Below are positions 34,235-42,196 of a stretch of DNA of 64,000 bases, piece after piece. The notes beneath the pieces are model-generated. The model saw nothing but the letters and a program-made list of their open reading frames with translations, was not told the origin of the DNA and searched no databases. The DNA comes from Streptomyces sp. T12 (GTDB lineage Bacteria; Actinomycetota; Actinomycetes; Streptomycetales; Streptomycetaceae): the NCBI RefSeq assembly GCF_028736035.1, contig NZ_CP117866.1, positions 248,001 to 312,000 of the forward strand, written 5' to 3'. The position numbers were made by a program, and so were the translations under genes. Positions within the stretch are counted from its first letter, which is position 1, and each line of letters starts with the position of its first letter.

Positions 34235-36597
34235 GCGAGACCGTCGAACGCGAGGTCGGCCGCGCCCGGACCCGCAAGGAGGACGCCCACCTGATCACCG
34301 GGCAGACCAACTGGACCGACAACATCAGCGTCAACGGACTGCTGCACCTGTCGATCCTGCGCAGCCCGATGGCGCACGCCCGCATCGACCGCGTCGACGT
34401 GTCGGCGGCCCTCGAACTCCCCGGCGTCATCGCCGCGTTCAGCGGACGCGACCTCGCGGAGGCGATGGGCTCGCTGCCGTGCGCCTGGCCCGTCGCAGAG
34501 GACACCGTCGTGCCGGACCACCCGCCGATCGCCGTCGACGAGGTGCGCTACGCCGGCGACCCGGTGGCCGTCGTGGTGGCCCGCGACCGGTACACGGCCG
34601 CCGACGCACTGGAGGCCATCGAGGTCGACTACACCCCGCTGCCCGCCGTCCTGGACATCGAGGGGTCGCTGGCCGAGGGCACCGCGCTGGTCCACTCCGA
34701 CAAGGGCACCAACCGCTGCTACGACTACCACTCCGCGAGCGGCGACTACGCCGCCGCCAAGGCACGGGCCGACGTCGTCGTGACCCGTCGCTACCACCAG
34801 CAGCGCCTCATCCCGACCGCGATGGAGCCCCGCGCCGTCGTGGTCACCCCGCTCGCCGCGTCCGGCGACTTCACCCTCTACTCCTCCACCCAGATCCCGC
34901 ACGTCCTGCGGGTCCTGCTCGCCGTCACCACCGGCATCCCGGAGAACAAGATCCGCGTCGTCGCCCCCGACGTGGGCGGCGGATTCGGCTCGAAGCTCCA
35001 GGTCTACGGCGAGGAAGTGATCACCCTCGTGCTGGCCAAGCGCCTCGGCCGGCCCCTGAAGTGGACCGAGTCCCGCTCCGAGGCCAACGTCGCCACCCAC
35101 CACGGCCGCAGCCAGGTCCAGGACATCGAGATCGCCGCCCGCAGCGACGGCACCGTGCTGGGCCTGAAGGTCTCGCTGCTGGCCGACATGGGCGCCTACC
35201 TGATGCTGCTCAGCCCGGGCATCCCGGTCCTCGGCGCCTCCATGTACCCGGCGATCTACAAGATGGGGGCCTACGACTTCTCCTGCACCGGCGTCTTCAC
35301 CAACCGCACCCCGATCGACGCCTACCGCGGAGCGGGCCGCCCGGAGGCCACGTACGCGATCGAGCGGATCATGGACGACCTCGCCGCCGAACTCGGCATG
35401 GACCCCGTCGACCTGCGGCGCCACAACTGGATCCGGCACGAGGAGTTCCCGTACACCACGATCGCGGGGCTCACCTACGACAGCGGCAACTACGAGGCCG
35501 CCACCGACAAGGCGCTCGCCCTGTTCGACTACGACAAGCTGCGCGCCGAGCAGGCCGACCGCGTCGACCACGGGGACACCGTACGCCTCGGCATCGGCGT
35601 CTCCACGTACACCGAGATGTGCGGCCTCGCGCCGAGCCGCTGGCTGGGCGAGATGCGCTACGCCGCGGGCGGCTGGGAGGCGGCGAGCATCCGGGTGCTG
35701 CCCACCGGCAAGGTCGAGGTCGTCACCGGCACCAGTCCGCACGGACAGGGCCATGTGACGTCCTGGAGCCAGATCGCCGCCGACGCCCTCGGGGTGCCGT
35801 TCGAGGACGTCGAGGTGATGCACGGCGACACCATGCTGGCGCCCCACGGCATGGACACCTACGGATCGCGCTCACTCGTCATCGGCGGCGTCGCCGTCCA
35901 CGAGGCGGCACGCAAGGTGGTGGACAAGGCCCGCAAGGTCGCCGCCCACCTGCTGGAGGCGAGCGAGGCGGACCTCGACTTCGCGGACGGCGCCTTCACC
36001 GTCAAGGGCTCTCCCGAAGCCCGCAAGACCATCCAGGAGGTGGCCTTCGCGGCCTTCGCCTCGCACGACCTGCCCGACGGCATGGAACCGTCGATCAACG
36101 CCGAGCACGTCCTGGACCCCGACACGTTCTCGTTCCCGCACGGCACCCACCTGTGCGCGGTCGAGGTCGACACCGAGACGGGTGCCGTGCACATCCGGTC
36201 GTACGTGTGCGTCGACGACGTCGGCAAGGTGATCAACCCGATGATCGTGGAGGGCCAGCTGCACGGCGGCATCGCGCAGGGCATCGCCCAGGCACTGTAC
36301 GAGGAGGCCCTGTACGACGAGGACGGCAACCTGGTCACCGGCACGCTGGCCGACTATCTGGTGCCGGGCGCCCCGGACCTGCCCGAGTTCGTCACCGACC
36401 GCACCGAGACACCGGCGACCTCCAATCCCCTGGGCGTCAAGGGGGTGGGCGAGGCGGGCACGATCGCCTCGACGCCCGCCGTGGTCAACGCGGTCGTGGA
36501 CGCCCTGCGCCCCTTCGGTGTCCAGGACATCCGGATGCCCTGCACACCCGAACGGGTCTGGCAGGCCGTTCGCTCCGGGAAGGAGACGTCGGCATGA
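34231..36597 (+). CDS. Molybdenum hydroxylase large subunit (CoxL-like, form II loop)
   Basis: 788 residues of the xanthine oxidase/CO dehydrogenase large-subunit family, holding the molybdenum-pterin-cytosine dinucleotide site. Visible parts are PDVGGGFGSK, DAYRGAGRPEA and, near the end, GVKGVGEAGT with the catalytic Glu. The active-site loop is AYRGAGR, the mark of form II enzymes; true CO dehydrogenases (form I) have AYRCSFR with the Cys that binds copper. So CO is unlikely to be the substrate, and an aldehyde or N-heterocycle is more probable. It overlaps CoxS and CoxM genes by four bases each. Confidence 0.93.
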   Translation: MSETVEREVGRARTRKEDAHLITGQTNWTDNISVNGLLHLSILRSPMAHARIDRVDVSAALELPGVIAAFSGRDLAEAMGSLPCAWPVAEDTVVPDHPPIAVDEVRYAGDPVAVVVARDRYTAADALEAIEVDYTPLPAVLDIEGSLAEGTALVHSDKGTNRCYDYHSASGDYAAAKARADVVVTRRYHQQRLIPTAMEPRAVVVTPLAASGDFTLYSSTQIPHVLRVLLAVTTGIPENKIRVVAPDVGGGFGSKLQVYGEEVITLVLAKRLGRPLKWTESRSEANVATHHGRSQVQDIEIAARSDGTVLGLKVSLLADMGAYLMLLSPGIPVLGASMYPAIYKMGAYDFSCTGVFTNRTPIDAYRGAGRPEATYAIERIMDDLAAELGMDPVDLRRHNWIRHEEFPYTTIAGLTYDSGNYEAATDKALALFDYDKLRAEQADRVDHGDTVRLGIGVSTYTEMCGLAPSRWLGEMRYAAGGWEAASIRVLPTGKVEVVTGTSPHGQGHVTSWSQIAADALGVPFEDVEVMHGDTMLAPHGMDTYGSRSLVIGGVAVHEAARKVVDKARKVAAHLLEASEADLDFADGAFTVKGSPEARKTIQEVAFAAFASHDLPDGMEPSINAEHVLDPDTFSFPHGTHLCAVEVDTETGAVHIRSYVCVDDVGKVINPMIVEGQLHGGIAQGIAQALYEEALYDEDGNLVTGTLADYLVPGAPDLPEFVTDRTETPATSNPLGVKGVGEAGTIASTPAVVNAVVDALRPFGVQDIRMPCTPERVWQAVRSGKETSA

Positions 36598-37448
36598 TTC
36601 CCCCCGCATTCGAGTACGCCCGTCCCAGCAGCGTCGACGAGGCGGTGCGCACGCTCGCCGACGCGGGCGAGGACGCCAAGGTGCTGGCCGGCGGGCAGAG
36701 CCTGCTGCCGCTCATGAGGCTGCGGCTGGCCTTCCCGGAACTGGTCGTCGACGTCAACCGCATCCCCGAGCTGCGCGGGGTGCGGGAGGACGGCGACACG
36801 CTGGTCATCGGTGCGATGACCACGCACCACGACGTCATCGCGGATCCGCTGGTCCGGCGGCACGCGGGACTGCTGGCGGCCGCCACCTCGACGGTCGCGG
36901 ACCCGGCCGTACGGCATCGCGGCACCCTCGGCGGCTCGCTCGCACACGCCGACCCGGCCGGAGACCTGCCCGCGGTGGTACTGGTGATGGACGGTGAGCT
37001 GGTGGCCCAGGGACCGCGCGGGCAGCGCACGATCCCGGCGCGGGAGTTCTTCGTCGACTATCTGCAGTCCGCGCTGGCGCCCGACGAGCTGCTGGTCGAG
37101 GTGCGGATCCCGAAGGCGGACGGCTGGGGCTTCCGCTACGAGAAGTTCCACCGGGTCGCCCAGGCCTGGCCCATCGTCGGCGTGGCCGCGCTGGTACGGC
37201 GCGACGACGGGCACATCGCCGAGGCACGGGTCGGGCTGACCAACATGGGCACCACGCCCCTGCGGGCCCCATCCGCCGAGGAGGCGCTGTCCGGCGCCGG
37301 GGACCCGGACGCCGTGGCGCAGGCCGCCCAGGAGGCGGCACAGGGCACCCGGCCGTCCCAGGACACCTCGGCCTCACCCGAGTACCGGGCGCATCTGGCG
37401 CGGGTGCTCACCAAGCGGGCGGTGCTGGCGGCCGCCGGGATGGGGTGA
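36594..37448 (+). CDS. Molybdenum hydroxylase FAD subunit (CoxM-like)
   Basis: 284 residues. The FAD-binding signatures AGGQSLLPLMRLRL and TLGGSLAHADPAGDLP are intact. It takes electrons from the iron-sulfur subunit and passes them to a final acceptor. The ATG at 36594 overlaps the large-subunit stop. The gene order S-L-M differs from the M-S-L order of classic CO dehydrogenase operons, which supports the form II reading. Confidence 0.92.
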   Translation: MIPPAFEYARPSSVDEAVRTLADAGEDAKVLAGGQSLLPLMRLRLAFPELVVDVNRIPELRGVREDGDTLVIGAMTTHHDVIADPLVRRHAGLLAAATSTVADPAVRHRGTLGGSLAHADPAGDLPAVVLVMDGELVAQGPRGQRTIPAREFFVDYLQSALAPDELLVEVRIPKADGWGFRYEKFHRVAQAWPIVGVAALVRRDDGHIAEARVGLTNMGTTPLRAPSAEEALSGAGDPDAVAQAAQEAAQGTRPSQDTSASPEYRAHLARVLTKRAVLAAAGMG

Positions 37449-37463
37449 GCGGCGATCACCGGC

Positions 37464-38360
37464 GTGGGCGGGTCGATCACCGGCATGGACGGCCCGGAGC
37501 AGGTGCGGGACCGCCTGGAGGCGACGGGGTACCTCGTCGACGACGGGCTGGCCGTCGCCTGCTTCCTCGCCCTGCGGCTCGGCCGGCCGCTCTTCTGCGA
37601 GGGCGACGCGGGCGTCGGCAAGACCGCGCTCGCCTCCGCCCTCGCCGAGGCGCTCGACGCCCCGCTGATCCGGTTGCAGTGCCACGAGGGCATCGACGCC
37701 TCGCAGGCCCTGTACGACTGGGACTTCCCACGTCAGCTGCTGCACCTACGGGCCGCCGAGGCCGCCGGCGTCACCGACTCCGACCTTCTTGAGGGTCAGC
37801 TGTACGACCGGCGCTTCCTGGTCGCCCGGCCCTTGCTGCGCGCCCTGGAGACCCAGCCGTCCGTGCTGCTGGTCGACGAGATCGACCGGGCCGACGACGA
37901 GTTCGAGGCGTTCCTGCTGGAGCTGCTGTCGGAGTACTCGGTGACGATTCCGGAGCTGGGCACCCTGCGGGCCGAGGTGCCGCCGGTGGTCGTGCTCACC
38001 TCCAACCGCACGCGCGAGGTCCACGACGCGCTCAAGCGGCGGTGCCTGTACCACTGGTTCGACCATCCCGGCTTCGCCCGCGAACTGGCCATCGTGCGGC
38101 GGCGGTTGCCACAGGTGTCGGCGCGGCTGGCGGAGCAGGTGACGGCCCTGGTGCAGGCGCTGCGCGCGCAGGACCTGCTCAAGCCGCCCGGTGTCGCCGA
38201 GACGATCGACTGGGCCGAGGCCCTGGACACGCTGGGCGCGAGCGAGGTGGACGCGGAGCTGGCGGTGGCGACGCTGGGTTCGGTGCTGAAGTACCGGGAG
38301 GACGCCGAGCGGGCACGGGGGCTGGACTTCGCGGCGGTGCTCGCGACGCGAGGGGCGTGA
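37464..38360 (+). CDS. MoxR-family AAA+ ATPase (CoxD-like)
   Basis: 298 residues. Walker A is GDAGVGKTAL, Walker B is VLLVDEIDRAD, and sensor 1 is VVLTSNRTRE. MoxR ATPases work with von Willebrand domain proteins to mature metalloenzymes; CoxD helps build the metal-sulfur site of CO dehydrogenase. The GTG at 37464 is used here; an in-frame ATG at 37485 is a good alternative. Its stop overlaps the GTG of the VWA gene. Confidence 0.88.
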   Translation: MGGSITGMDGPEQVRDRLEATGYLVDDGLAVACFLALRLGRPLFCEGDAGVGKTALASALAEALDAPLIRLQCHEGIDASQALYDWDFPRQLLHLRAAEAAGVTDSDLLEGQLYDRRFLVARPLLRALETQPSVLLVDEIDRADDEFEAFLLELLSEYSVTIPELGTLRAEVPPVVVLTSNRTREVHDALKRRCLYHWFDHPGFARELAIVRRRLPQVSARLAEQVTALVQALRAQDLLKPPGVAETIDWAEALDTLGASEVDAELAVATLGSVLKYREDAERARGLDFAAVLATRGA

Positions 38361-39568
38361 CCGGCATGACTGACGGGACCGGCATGACAGGCGGCACCGG
38401 CATGACAGGCGGCACCGGCATGACAGGCGGCACCGGCATGACAGGTGTGACGGGCGTGACGGGCGTGTTCGCCGCGGACGCCGCGCTTCTGGGCTTCGCC
38501 CGTGCCCTGCGCGCGGCGGGCGTCGACGCGAGTGCCGAGCGGGTGCACGCGTTCCTGTGCGCGGTGGACGTCCTGCGGCCGGGGCTGCGGGCCGACGTGT
38601 ACTGGGCGGGGCGGCTGACGCTGTGCGGGGACCGGGACGACCTGGAGCGGTACGAGCGGGTGTTCGCTGCCTGCTTCGGTGGCGGTGAGCGGGTCAGCCG
38701 TACGGTGCCCACTCCTCCCCCACCTCGACTGCGGCTGGTCGTCAGCGGCGGCACCGGCACCTCCGCAAGTGCCGAGCCCAAGGCCCCGCCGACGGCCTCC
38801 CTGGCCAGCACCGCCGAGGTCCTGCGCCATCGCGACGTCGCCGACCTGGACGCCGCCCAACGCGAGCAGGTGCGCCGGCTGCTGGCCGCGTTCGCGTTGC
38901 GCGGCGAGACACGCCGCTCCGCGCGCCGGAGCCCGGCCAGACGCGGCGAGGTCGATCCGCACCGGACGGTGCGGGAGCTGTTGCGGCGCGGTGGGGAGCC
39001 CGCACGCCTGCGGCGGCACGCGCGGGCGGAGCGGCCCCGCCGGGTCGTGCTGCTCGTGGACGTCAGCGGCTCCATGGCGCCGTACGCAGATGCGCTGTTG
39101 CGCTTCACGCACGCGGCCGCCCACACACGAGGCACCGAGGTGTTCACGATCGGCACCCGGCTGACCCGGGTGACCAGGCAGATGTCGCACCGTGATCCGG
39201 ACCTGGCGATGGCCGCGGTCGCGGCGGCGGTGCCCGACTGGCGCGGGGGTACCCGGCTGGGCGAGCTGCTGCGGGCGTTCCTGGATCGCTGGGGGCAGCG
39301 CGGCATGGCGCGCGGTGCGATCGTGGTGGTGCTGTCCGACGGCTGGGAGCGCGGCGACCCGGAGCTCCTGGCGGCCCAGATGCGCCGCCTGCACCGGCTG
39401 GCGCACCGGGTGATCTGGGCCAATCCGCGCAAGGCGCGCCCCGGCTACGCGCCCCTGGCGGCCGGGATGGCGGCGGCGCTGCCGAGCGTGGACGCCTTCG
39501 TCGAGGGGCACAGCCTGGCCGCCCTGGAGCGGCTGGCGGCGGTGGTGAGAGGAGCGGTCGATGCGTGA
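38357..39568 (+). CDS. VWA-domain maturation protein (CoxE-like) with a repeat at its N-terminus
   Basis: Up to 403 residues. The C-terminal von Willebrand A domain has the MIDAS motif DVSGSMAPY and later VVLSDGWERGD. CoxE proteins pair with the MoxR ATPase in enzyme maturation. The N-terminus holds five units of a GMTGGT-type hexapeptide coded by an 18-bp DNA repeat (38363-38452), each with its own in-frame ATG. The real start is therefore unclear among GTG 38357 and ATG 38366, 38384, 38402, 38420 and 38438. Family likeness begins only after the repeat, at about FAADAALLGFARALR. The stop lies inside the start of the XdhC gene. Confidence 0.85.
   Translation: MTGMTDGTGMTGGTGMTGGTGMTGGTGMTGVTGVTGVFAADAALLGFARALRAAGVDASAERVHAFLCAVDVLRPGLRADVYWAGRLTLCGDRDDLERYERVFAACFGGGERVSRTVPTPPPPRLRLVVSGGTGTSASAEPKAPPTASLASTAEVLRHRDVADLDAAQREQVRRLLAAFALRGETRRSARRSPARRGEVDPHRTVRELLRRGGEPARLRRHARAERPRRVVLLVDVSGSMAPYADALLRFTHAAAHTRGTEVFTIGTRLTRVTRQMSHRDPDLAMAAVAAAVPDWRGGTRLGELLRAFLDRWGQRGMARGAIVVVLSDGWERGDPELLAAQMRRLHRLAHRVIWANPRKARPGYAPLAAGMAAALPSVDAFVEGHSLAALERLAAVVRGAVDA
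38363..38452 (+). repeat. 18-bp coding tandem repeat
   Basis: Units begin at 38363 (variant), 38381, 38399, 38417 and 38435 (partial). The exact unit is GGCATGACAGGCGGCACC. The three central copies are identical, which indicates recent slippage. Confidence 0.85.
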
Positions 39569-40685
39569 CATTCTCCCGGTGCTCGGCGGCTGGTACGCGG
39601 CCCGCGCGCCGTTCGGACTCGCCACGGTGGTCGCCACGAGCCGCAGCGCCCCGCGCGACCCCGGCGCCGCGATGGCGGTGGGACCGGACGACGAGGTCGT
39701 GGGCAGTGTGTCCGGCGGCTGTGTCGAAGGGGCCGTCTTCGAACTCGCGCAGGAGGTGGTGGCGAGCGGCGAGGCGCGGCTGGAGACCTTCGGGTACAGC
39801 GACGAGGACGCGTTCGCGGTGGGGCTCACCTGCGGCGGCGAGATCACCCTGCTCGTGCGTCCGGTCACGGCCGTCTCGGATCCCTCCTTCGGCGAGGTCG
39901 CGGAGTCGGTCGCGGCGGGCCGGCCGGTGACCGTGGCGACGGTGACCGACGGGCCCGCCCCGCGCGGAGCGGCGCTGGCGGTGTGGCCGGACCGGGTCGC
40001 GGGCACGCTCGGCACGTCCGGCCTCGACGTGGCGGTCACCGCCGACGCGCGCGGTGAACTCGCCCTCGGCGCCACGTGTTCGCGGCACTACGGTCCCCGC
40101 GGTGAGCGCCGCGAGGACGCGGTCACCGTCTTCCTGCACTCCTTCGCGCCGCCGCCGCGCATGCTGGTGTTCGGCGCGATCGACTACGCGGCCGCGGTCG
40201 CCCGCATCGGCGACTTCCTCGGCTACCGGGTCACGGTGTGCGACGCCCGCCCGGTGTTCGCCACGCCGAAACGCTTCCCGGACGGCGTGGAGGTGATCGT
40301 GGACTGGCCGCACCGCTATCTGAGCGGCACCGACACCGACGAACGCACCGTGATCTGCGTGCTCACCCACGACCCGAAGTTCGACGTACCGCTGCTCGAA
40401 GAGGCACTGCGCCGGCCGGCGGCGTACATCGGGGCGATGGGCAGCCGCCTTACACACGACGACCGGATGAAGCGGCTGGCCGAAGCCGGGCTCGGCGAGG
40501 ACGAGTTGGCCCGACTGCGCTCCCCGGTCGGGCTCGACCTCGGGGCCCGTACGCCCGAGGAGGTCGCCGTGTCCGTCGCCGCCGAGATCGTCGCCCTGCG
40601 CTGGGGCGGCAGCGGCACTCCGCTGACGGCGACCGCCGGCGCCATCCATCCGCACGGAACGCGGGTGCGCCCGCGGGGAGCATGA
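39561..40685 (+). CDS. XdhC/CoxI-family molybdenum cofactor sulfuration and insertion protein
   Basis: 374 residues. The N-terminal XdhC domain has APRDPGAAMAV and GSVSGGCVEGAV; the C-terminal Rossmann part has MLVFGAIDYAAAVARIGDFL and later AYIGAMGSRLTHDDR. XdhC-type chaperones bind the molybdenum cofactor, support its sulfuration and deliver it to the large subunit. The ATG at 39561 overlaps the VWA gene by eight bases. Confidence 0.9.
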   Translation: MRDILPVLGGWYAARAPFGLATVVATSRSAPRDPGAAMAVGPDDEVVGSVSGGCVEGAVFELAQEVVASGEARLETFGYSDEDAFAVGLTCGGEITLLVRPVTAVSDPSFGEVAESVAAGRPVTVATVTDGPAPRGAALAVWPDRVAGTLGTSGLDVAVTADARGELALGATCSRHYGPRGERREDAVTVFLHSFAPPPRMLVFGAIDYAAAVARIGDFLGYRVTVCDARPVFATPKRFPDGVEVIVDWPHRYLSGTDTDERTVICVLTHDPKFDVPLLEEALRRPAAYIGAMGSRLTHDDRMKRLAEAGLGEDELARLRSPVGLDLGARTPEEVAVSVAAEIVALRWGGSGTPLTATAGAIHPHGTRVRPRGA

Positions 40686-40696
40686 GGGAGGAAGTC

Positions 40697-41317
40697 ATGG
40701 AACTGCACCACGAGTTCACCGTCCCCGTCCCGGTCGACGAGGCCTGGCGCACGCTCCTCGACATCGAACGCGTCGCGCCCTGCATGCCCGGGGCGAGCGT
40801 CGAGGAGTACGACGGCAAGACCGTGACCGGCGCGGTGAAGGTCAAGGTGGGCCCGATCACCGTGACGTACAAGGGCACCGCGGTCTTCGAGGAGCAGGAC
40901 GAGTCGGCGCACCACATGGTGCTGACCGCGCGTGGCCGGGAGACGCGGGGGCAGGGCACCGCACGGGCCACGATGACCGGCACGCTCAGCGAGCGCGACG
41001 GCGGTACGGCCGTGTCGGTGGACACCGATCTCACCGTGACCGGGCGGCCGGCGCAGTTCGGGCGTGGGGTCATGGCCGAGGTGGGTGACCGGCTGGTCGG
41101 GCAGTTCGCCGCGTCCCTGTCACAGCGGCTGACCGAGCCCGCGGGGGGTGCGGCGGTGGCCGAGGAGCAGCTGGAGCAGCCGCTCGATCTGCTCCGCACG
41201 GCCGGGGTGCCGGTGGCGAAGCGGGCCGCGATGGCGGTGGTGACGGCAGGCGTGGTGTTCGGGGTGGTGCTCGGGGTGGCGCGCATCCTGCGGTGGCGGC
41301 GGGCCCACCGCGCCTGA
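40697..41317 (+). CDS. CoxG-like SRPBCC protein with C-terminal membrane helix
   Basis: 206 residues from the ATG at 40697 with GGAGGAAG upstream; an ATG at 40682 adds five residues. The N-terminal 150 residues are the CoxG domain (ELHHEFTVPVPVDEAWRTLLD, VAPCMPGA, VKVGPITVTYKGTA). A hydrophobic helix near the C-terminus (AMAVVTAGVVFGVVLGVARIL) followed by RWRR anchors it to the membrane. CoxG recruits the cytoplasmic hydroxylase to the membrane, where electrons can enter the respiratory chain. It closes the operon. Confidence 0.9.
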   Translation: MELHHEFTVPVPVDEAWRTLLDIERVAPCMPGASVEEYDGKTVTGAVKVKVGPITVTYKGTAVFEEQDESAHHMVLTARGRETRGQGTARATMTGTLSERDGGTAVSVDTDLTVTGRPAQFGRGVMAEVGDRLVGQFAASLSQRLTEPAGGAAVAEEQLEQPLDLLRTAGVPVAKRAAMAVVTAGVVFGVVLGVARILRWRRAHRA

Positions 41318-41445
41318 TCCCGGCGTCACACCTGGTCCCGGCGTCACACCTCCTGATCCCGGCGTCCCGATGAGCCCGCGAGTGACTCGATTCCGGGGGT
41401 GTAAGGCGGGCGAGAAGGGGTACGGGGCTCCACAAGGAGGCATAC

Positions 41446-41487
41446 GTGCCCCCGAACAACGCCTCTGAGCGGGAAGGAGGTCCATGA
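41446..41487 (+). CDS. Tiny ORF (13 codons) with strong ribosome site
   Basis: CAAGGAGG lies a few bases before the GTG at 41446, which reads VPPNNASEREGGP and then TGA. The stop overlaps the ATG of a second tiny ORF (ATGA). The coding sequence also contains the ribosome site of that second ORF, so the two look coupled. No known peptide is recognised. Confidence 0.5.
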   Translation: MPPNNASEREGGP

Positions 41488-41546
41488 CAGCGCATTACCG
41501 AGTCCGGGCCGCTTCCCTTCGCATGGGGCGGCCCGGATCTTGTTGA
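41484..41546 (+). CDS. Tiny ORF (20 codons) overlapping a terminator hairpin
   Basis: GAAGGAGG precedes the ATG at 41484, which reads MTAHYRVRAASLRMGRPGSC and ends with TGA at 41544-41546. The codons after Arg6 form the two arms of a perfect 10-bp hairpin. This is the layout of a leader peptide whose translation decides whether a terminator folds. No same-strand gene follows for 650 bases, so a self-contained small RNA is also possible. Confidence 0.5.
   Translation: MTAHYRVRAASLRMGRPGSC
41503..41537 (+). terminator. Hairpin inside the tiny ORF
   Basis: TCCGGGCCGC (41503-41512) pairs perfectly with GCGGCCCGGA (41528-41537), followed by TCTTGTTG. It can also end the convergent phosphodiesterase transcript, whose stop is at 41573. 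Confidence 0.75.
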
Positions 41547-41572
41547 GGCGCGTGCCCCGTTGACGCCGGCTG

Positions 41573-42073
41573 TCAGCGCGGTGGCAGCCGGTGCAGTTCC
41601 ACGTCCGTGAGGCGGCCCTCGGCCACGGCGGCGGTCATGTAGGTGCAGTGGGGCTGGCGACGGCGGTCGGTCGGCGAGCCGGGGTTGAGCAGGCGCAGGC
41701 CGGCCGGGGCGGTGGTGTCCCAGGGGATGTGGCTGTGCCCGAAGACCAGCACGTCGAGGTCGGGGAACCGGGCGGCGCAGCGCGTCTCGCGGCCCTGTGC
41801 GGGCCCGGTCTCATGGACCACGCCGAAGCGCAGACCGCCCAGCTCGACGTACGCCACCTCCGGCAGCCGGGCGCGCAGGTCCGGTCCGTCATTGTTGCCG
41901 TGGACCCCGACGAGCCGGGCGCAGCGGCTCTCCAACAGGTCGAGCGTGGCCGCGTCGACCCAGTCCCCGGCGTGGAACACGACGTCCGCGCGCGGGAGTT
42001 CGGCGAGCAGCGGATCAGGCAGTGCCTTGGCGCGCTTGGGCAGGTGGGTGTCGGACATCAGCAGGAGGCGCAC
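41573..42073 (-). CDS. YfcE/MJ0936-family metallophosphoesterase
   Basis: 166 residues from a GTG at 42073 that gives the family start RLLLMSDTHLPKRAK; an ATG at 42091 adds six residues. Metal ligands of the calcineurin-like fold are visible: MSDTHL, FHAGDW, GVHGNNDG, VVHETG and FGHSHIPW. Such enzymes hydrolyse phosphodiesters with Mn or Ni. The reading frame runs far upstream, but that part is antisense to the GT2 gene and is not coding. Single gene, divergent from GT2. Confidence 0.87.
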   Translation of the reverse strand: MRLLLMSDTHLPKRAKALPDPLLAELPRADVVFHAGDWVDAATLDLLESRCARLVGVHGNNDGPDLRARLPEVAYVELGGLRFGVVHETGPAQGRETRCAARFPDLDVLVFGHSHIPWDTTAPAGLRLLNPGSPTDRRRQPHCTYMTAAVAEGRLTDVELHRLPPR

Positions 42074-42196
42074 GGCGTCAACGTACGGCATCGATCGTTG
42101 AGCAGTGGACAAAAGGCGTGGCAGGGTTAGGATTTGGCCACGAACGCCGCAATCCGACGCAAACGCCCAGCGACCCCCAGGGGGGCTCGGAGACCG

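Noticed and set aside
34231..36597. Genuine CO dehydrogenase (coxL form I)
   Set aside because: The active-site loop is AYRGAGR, without the copper-binding Cys of AYRCSFR, and the gene order is S-L-M rather than M-S-L.
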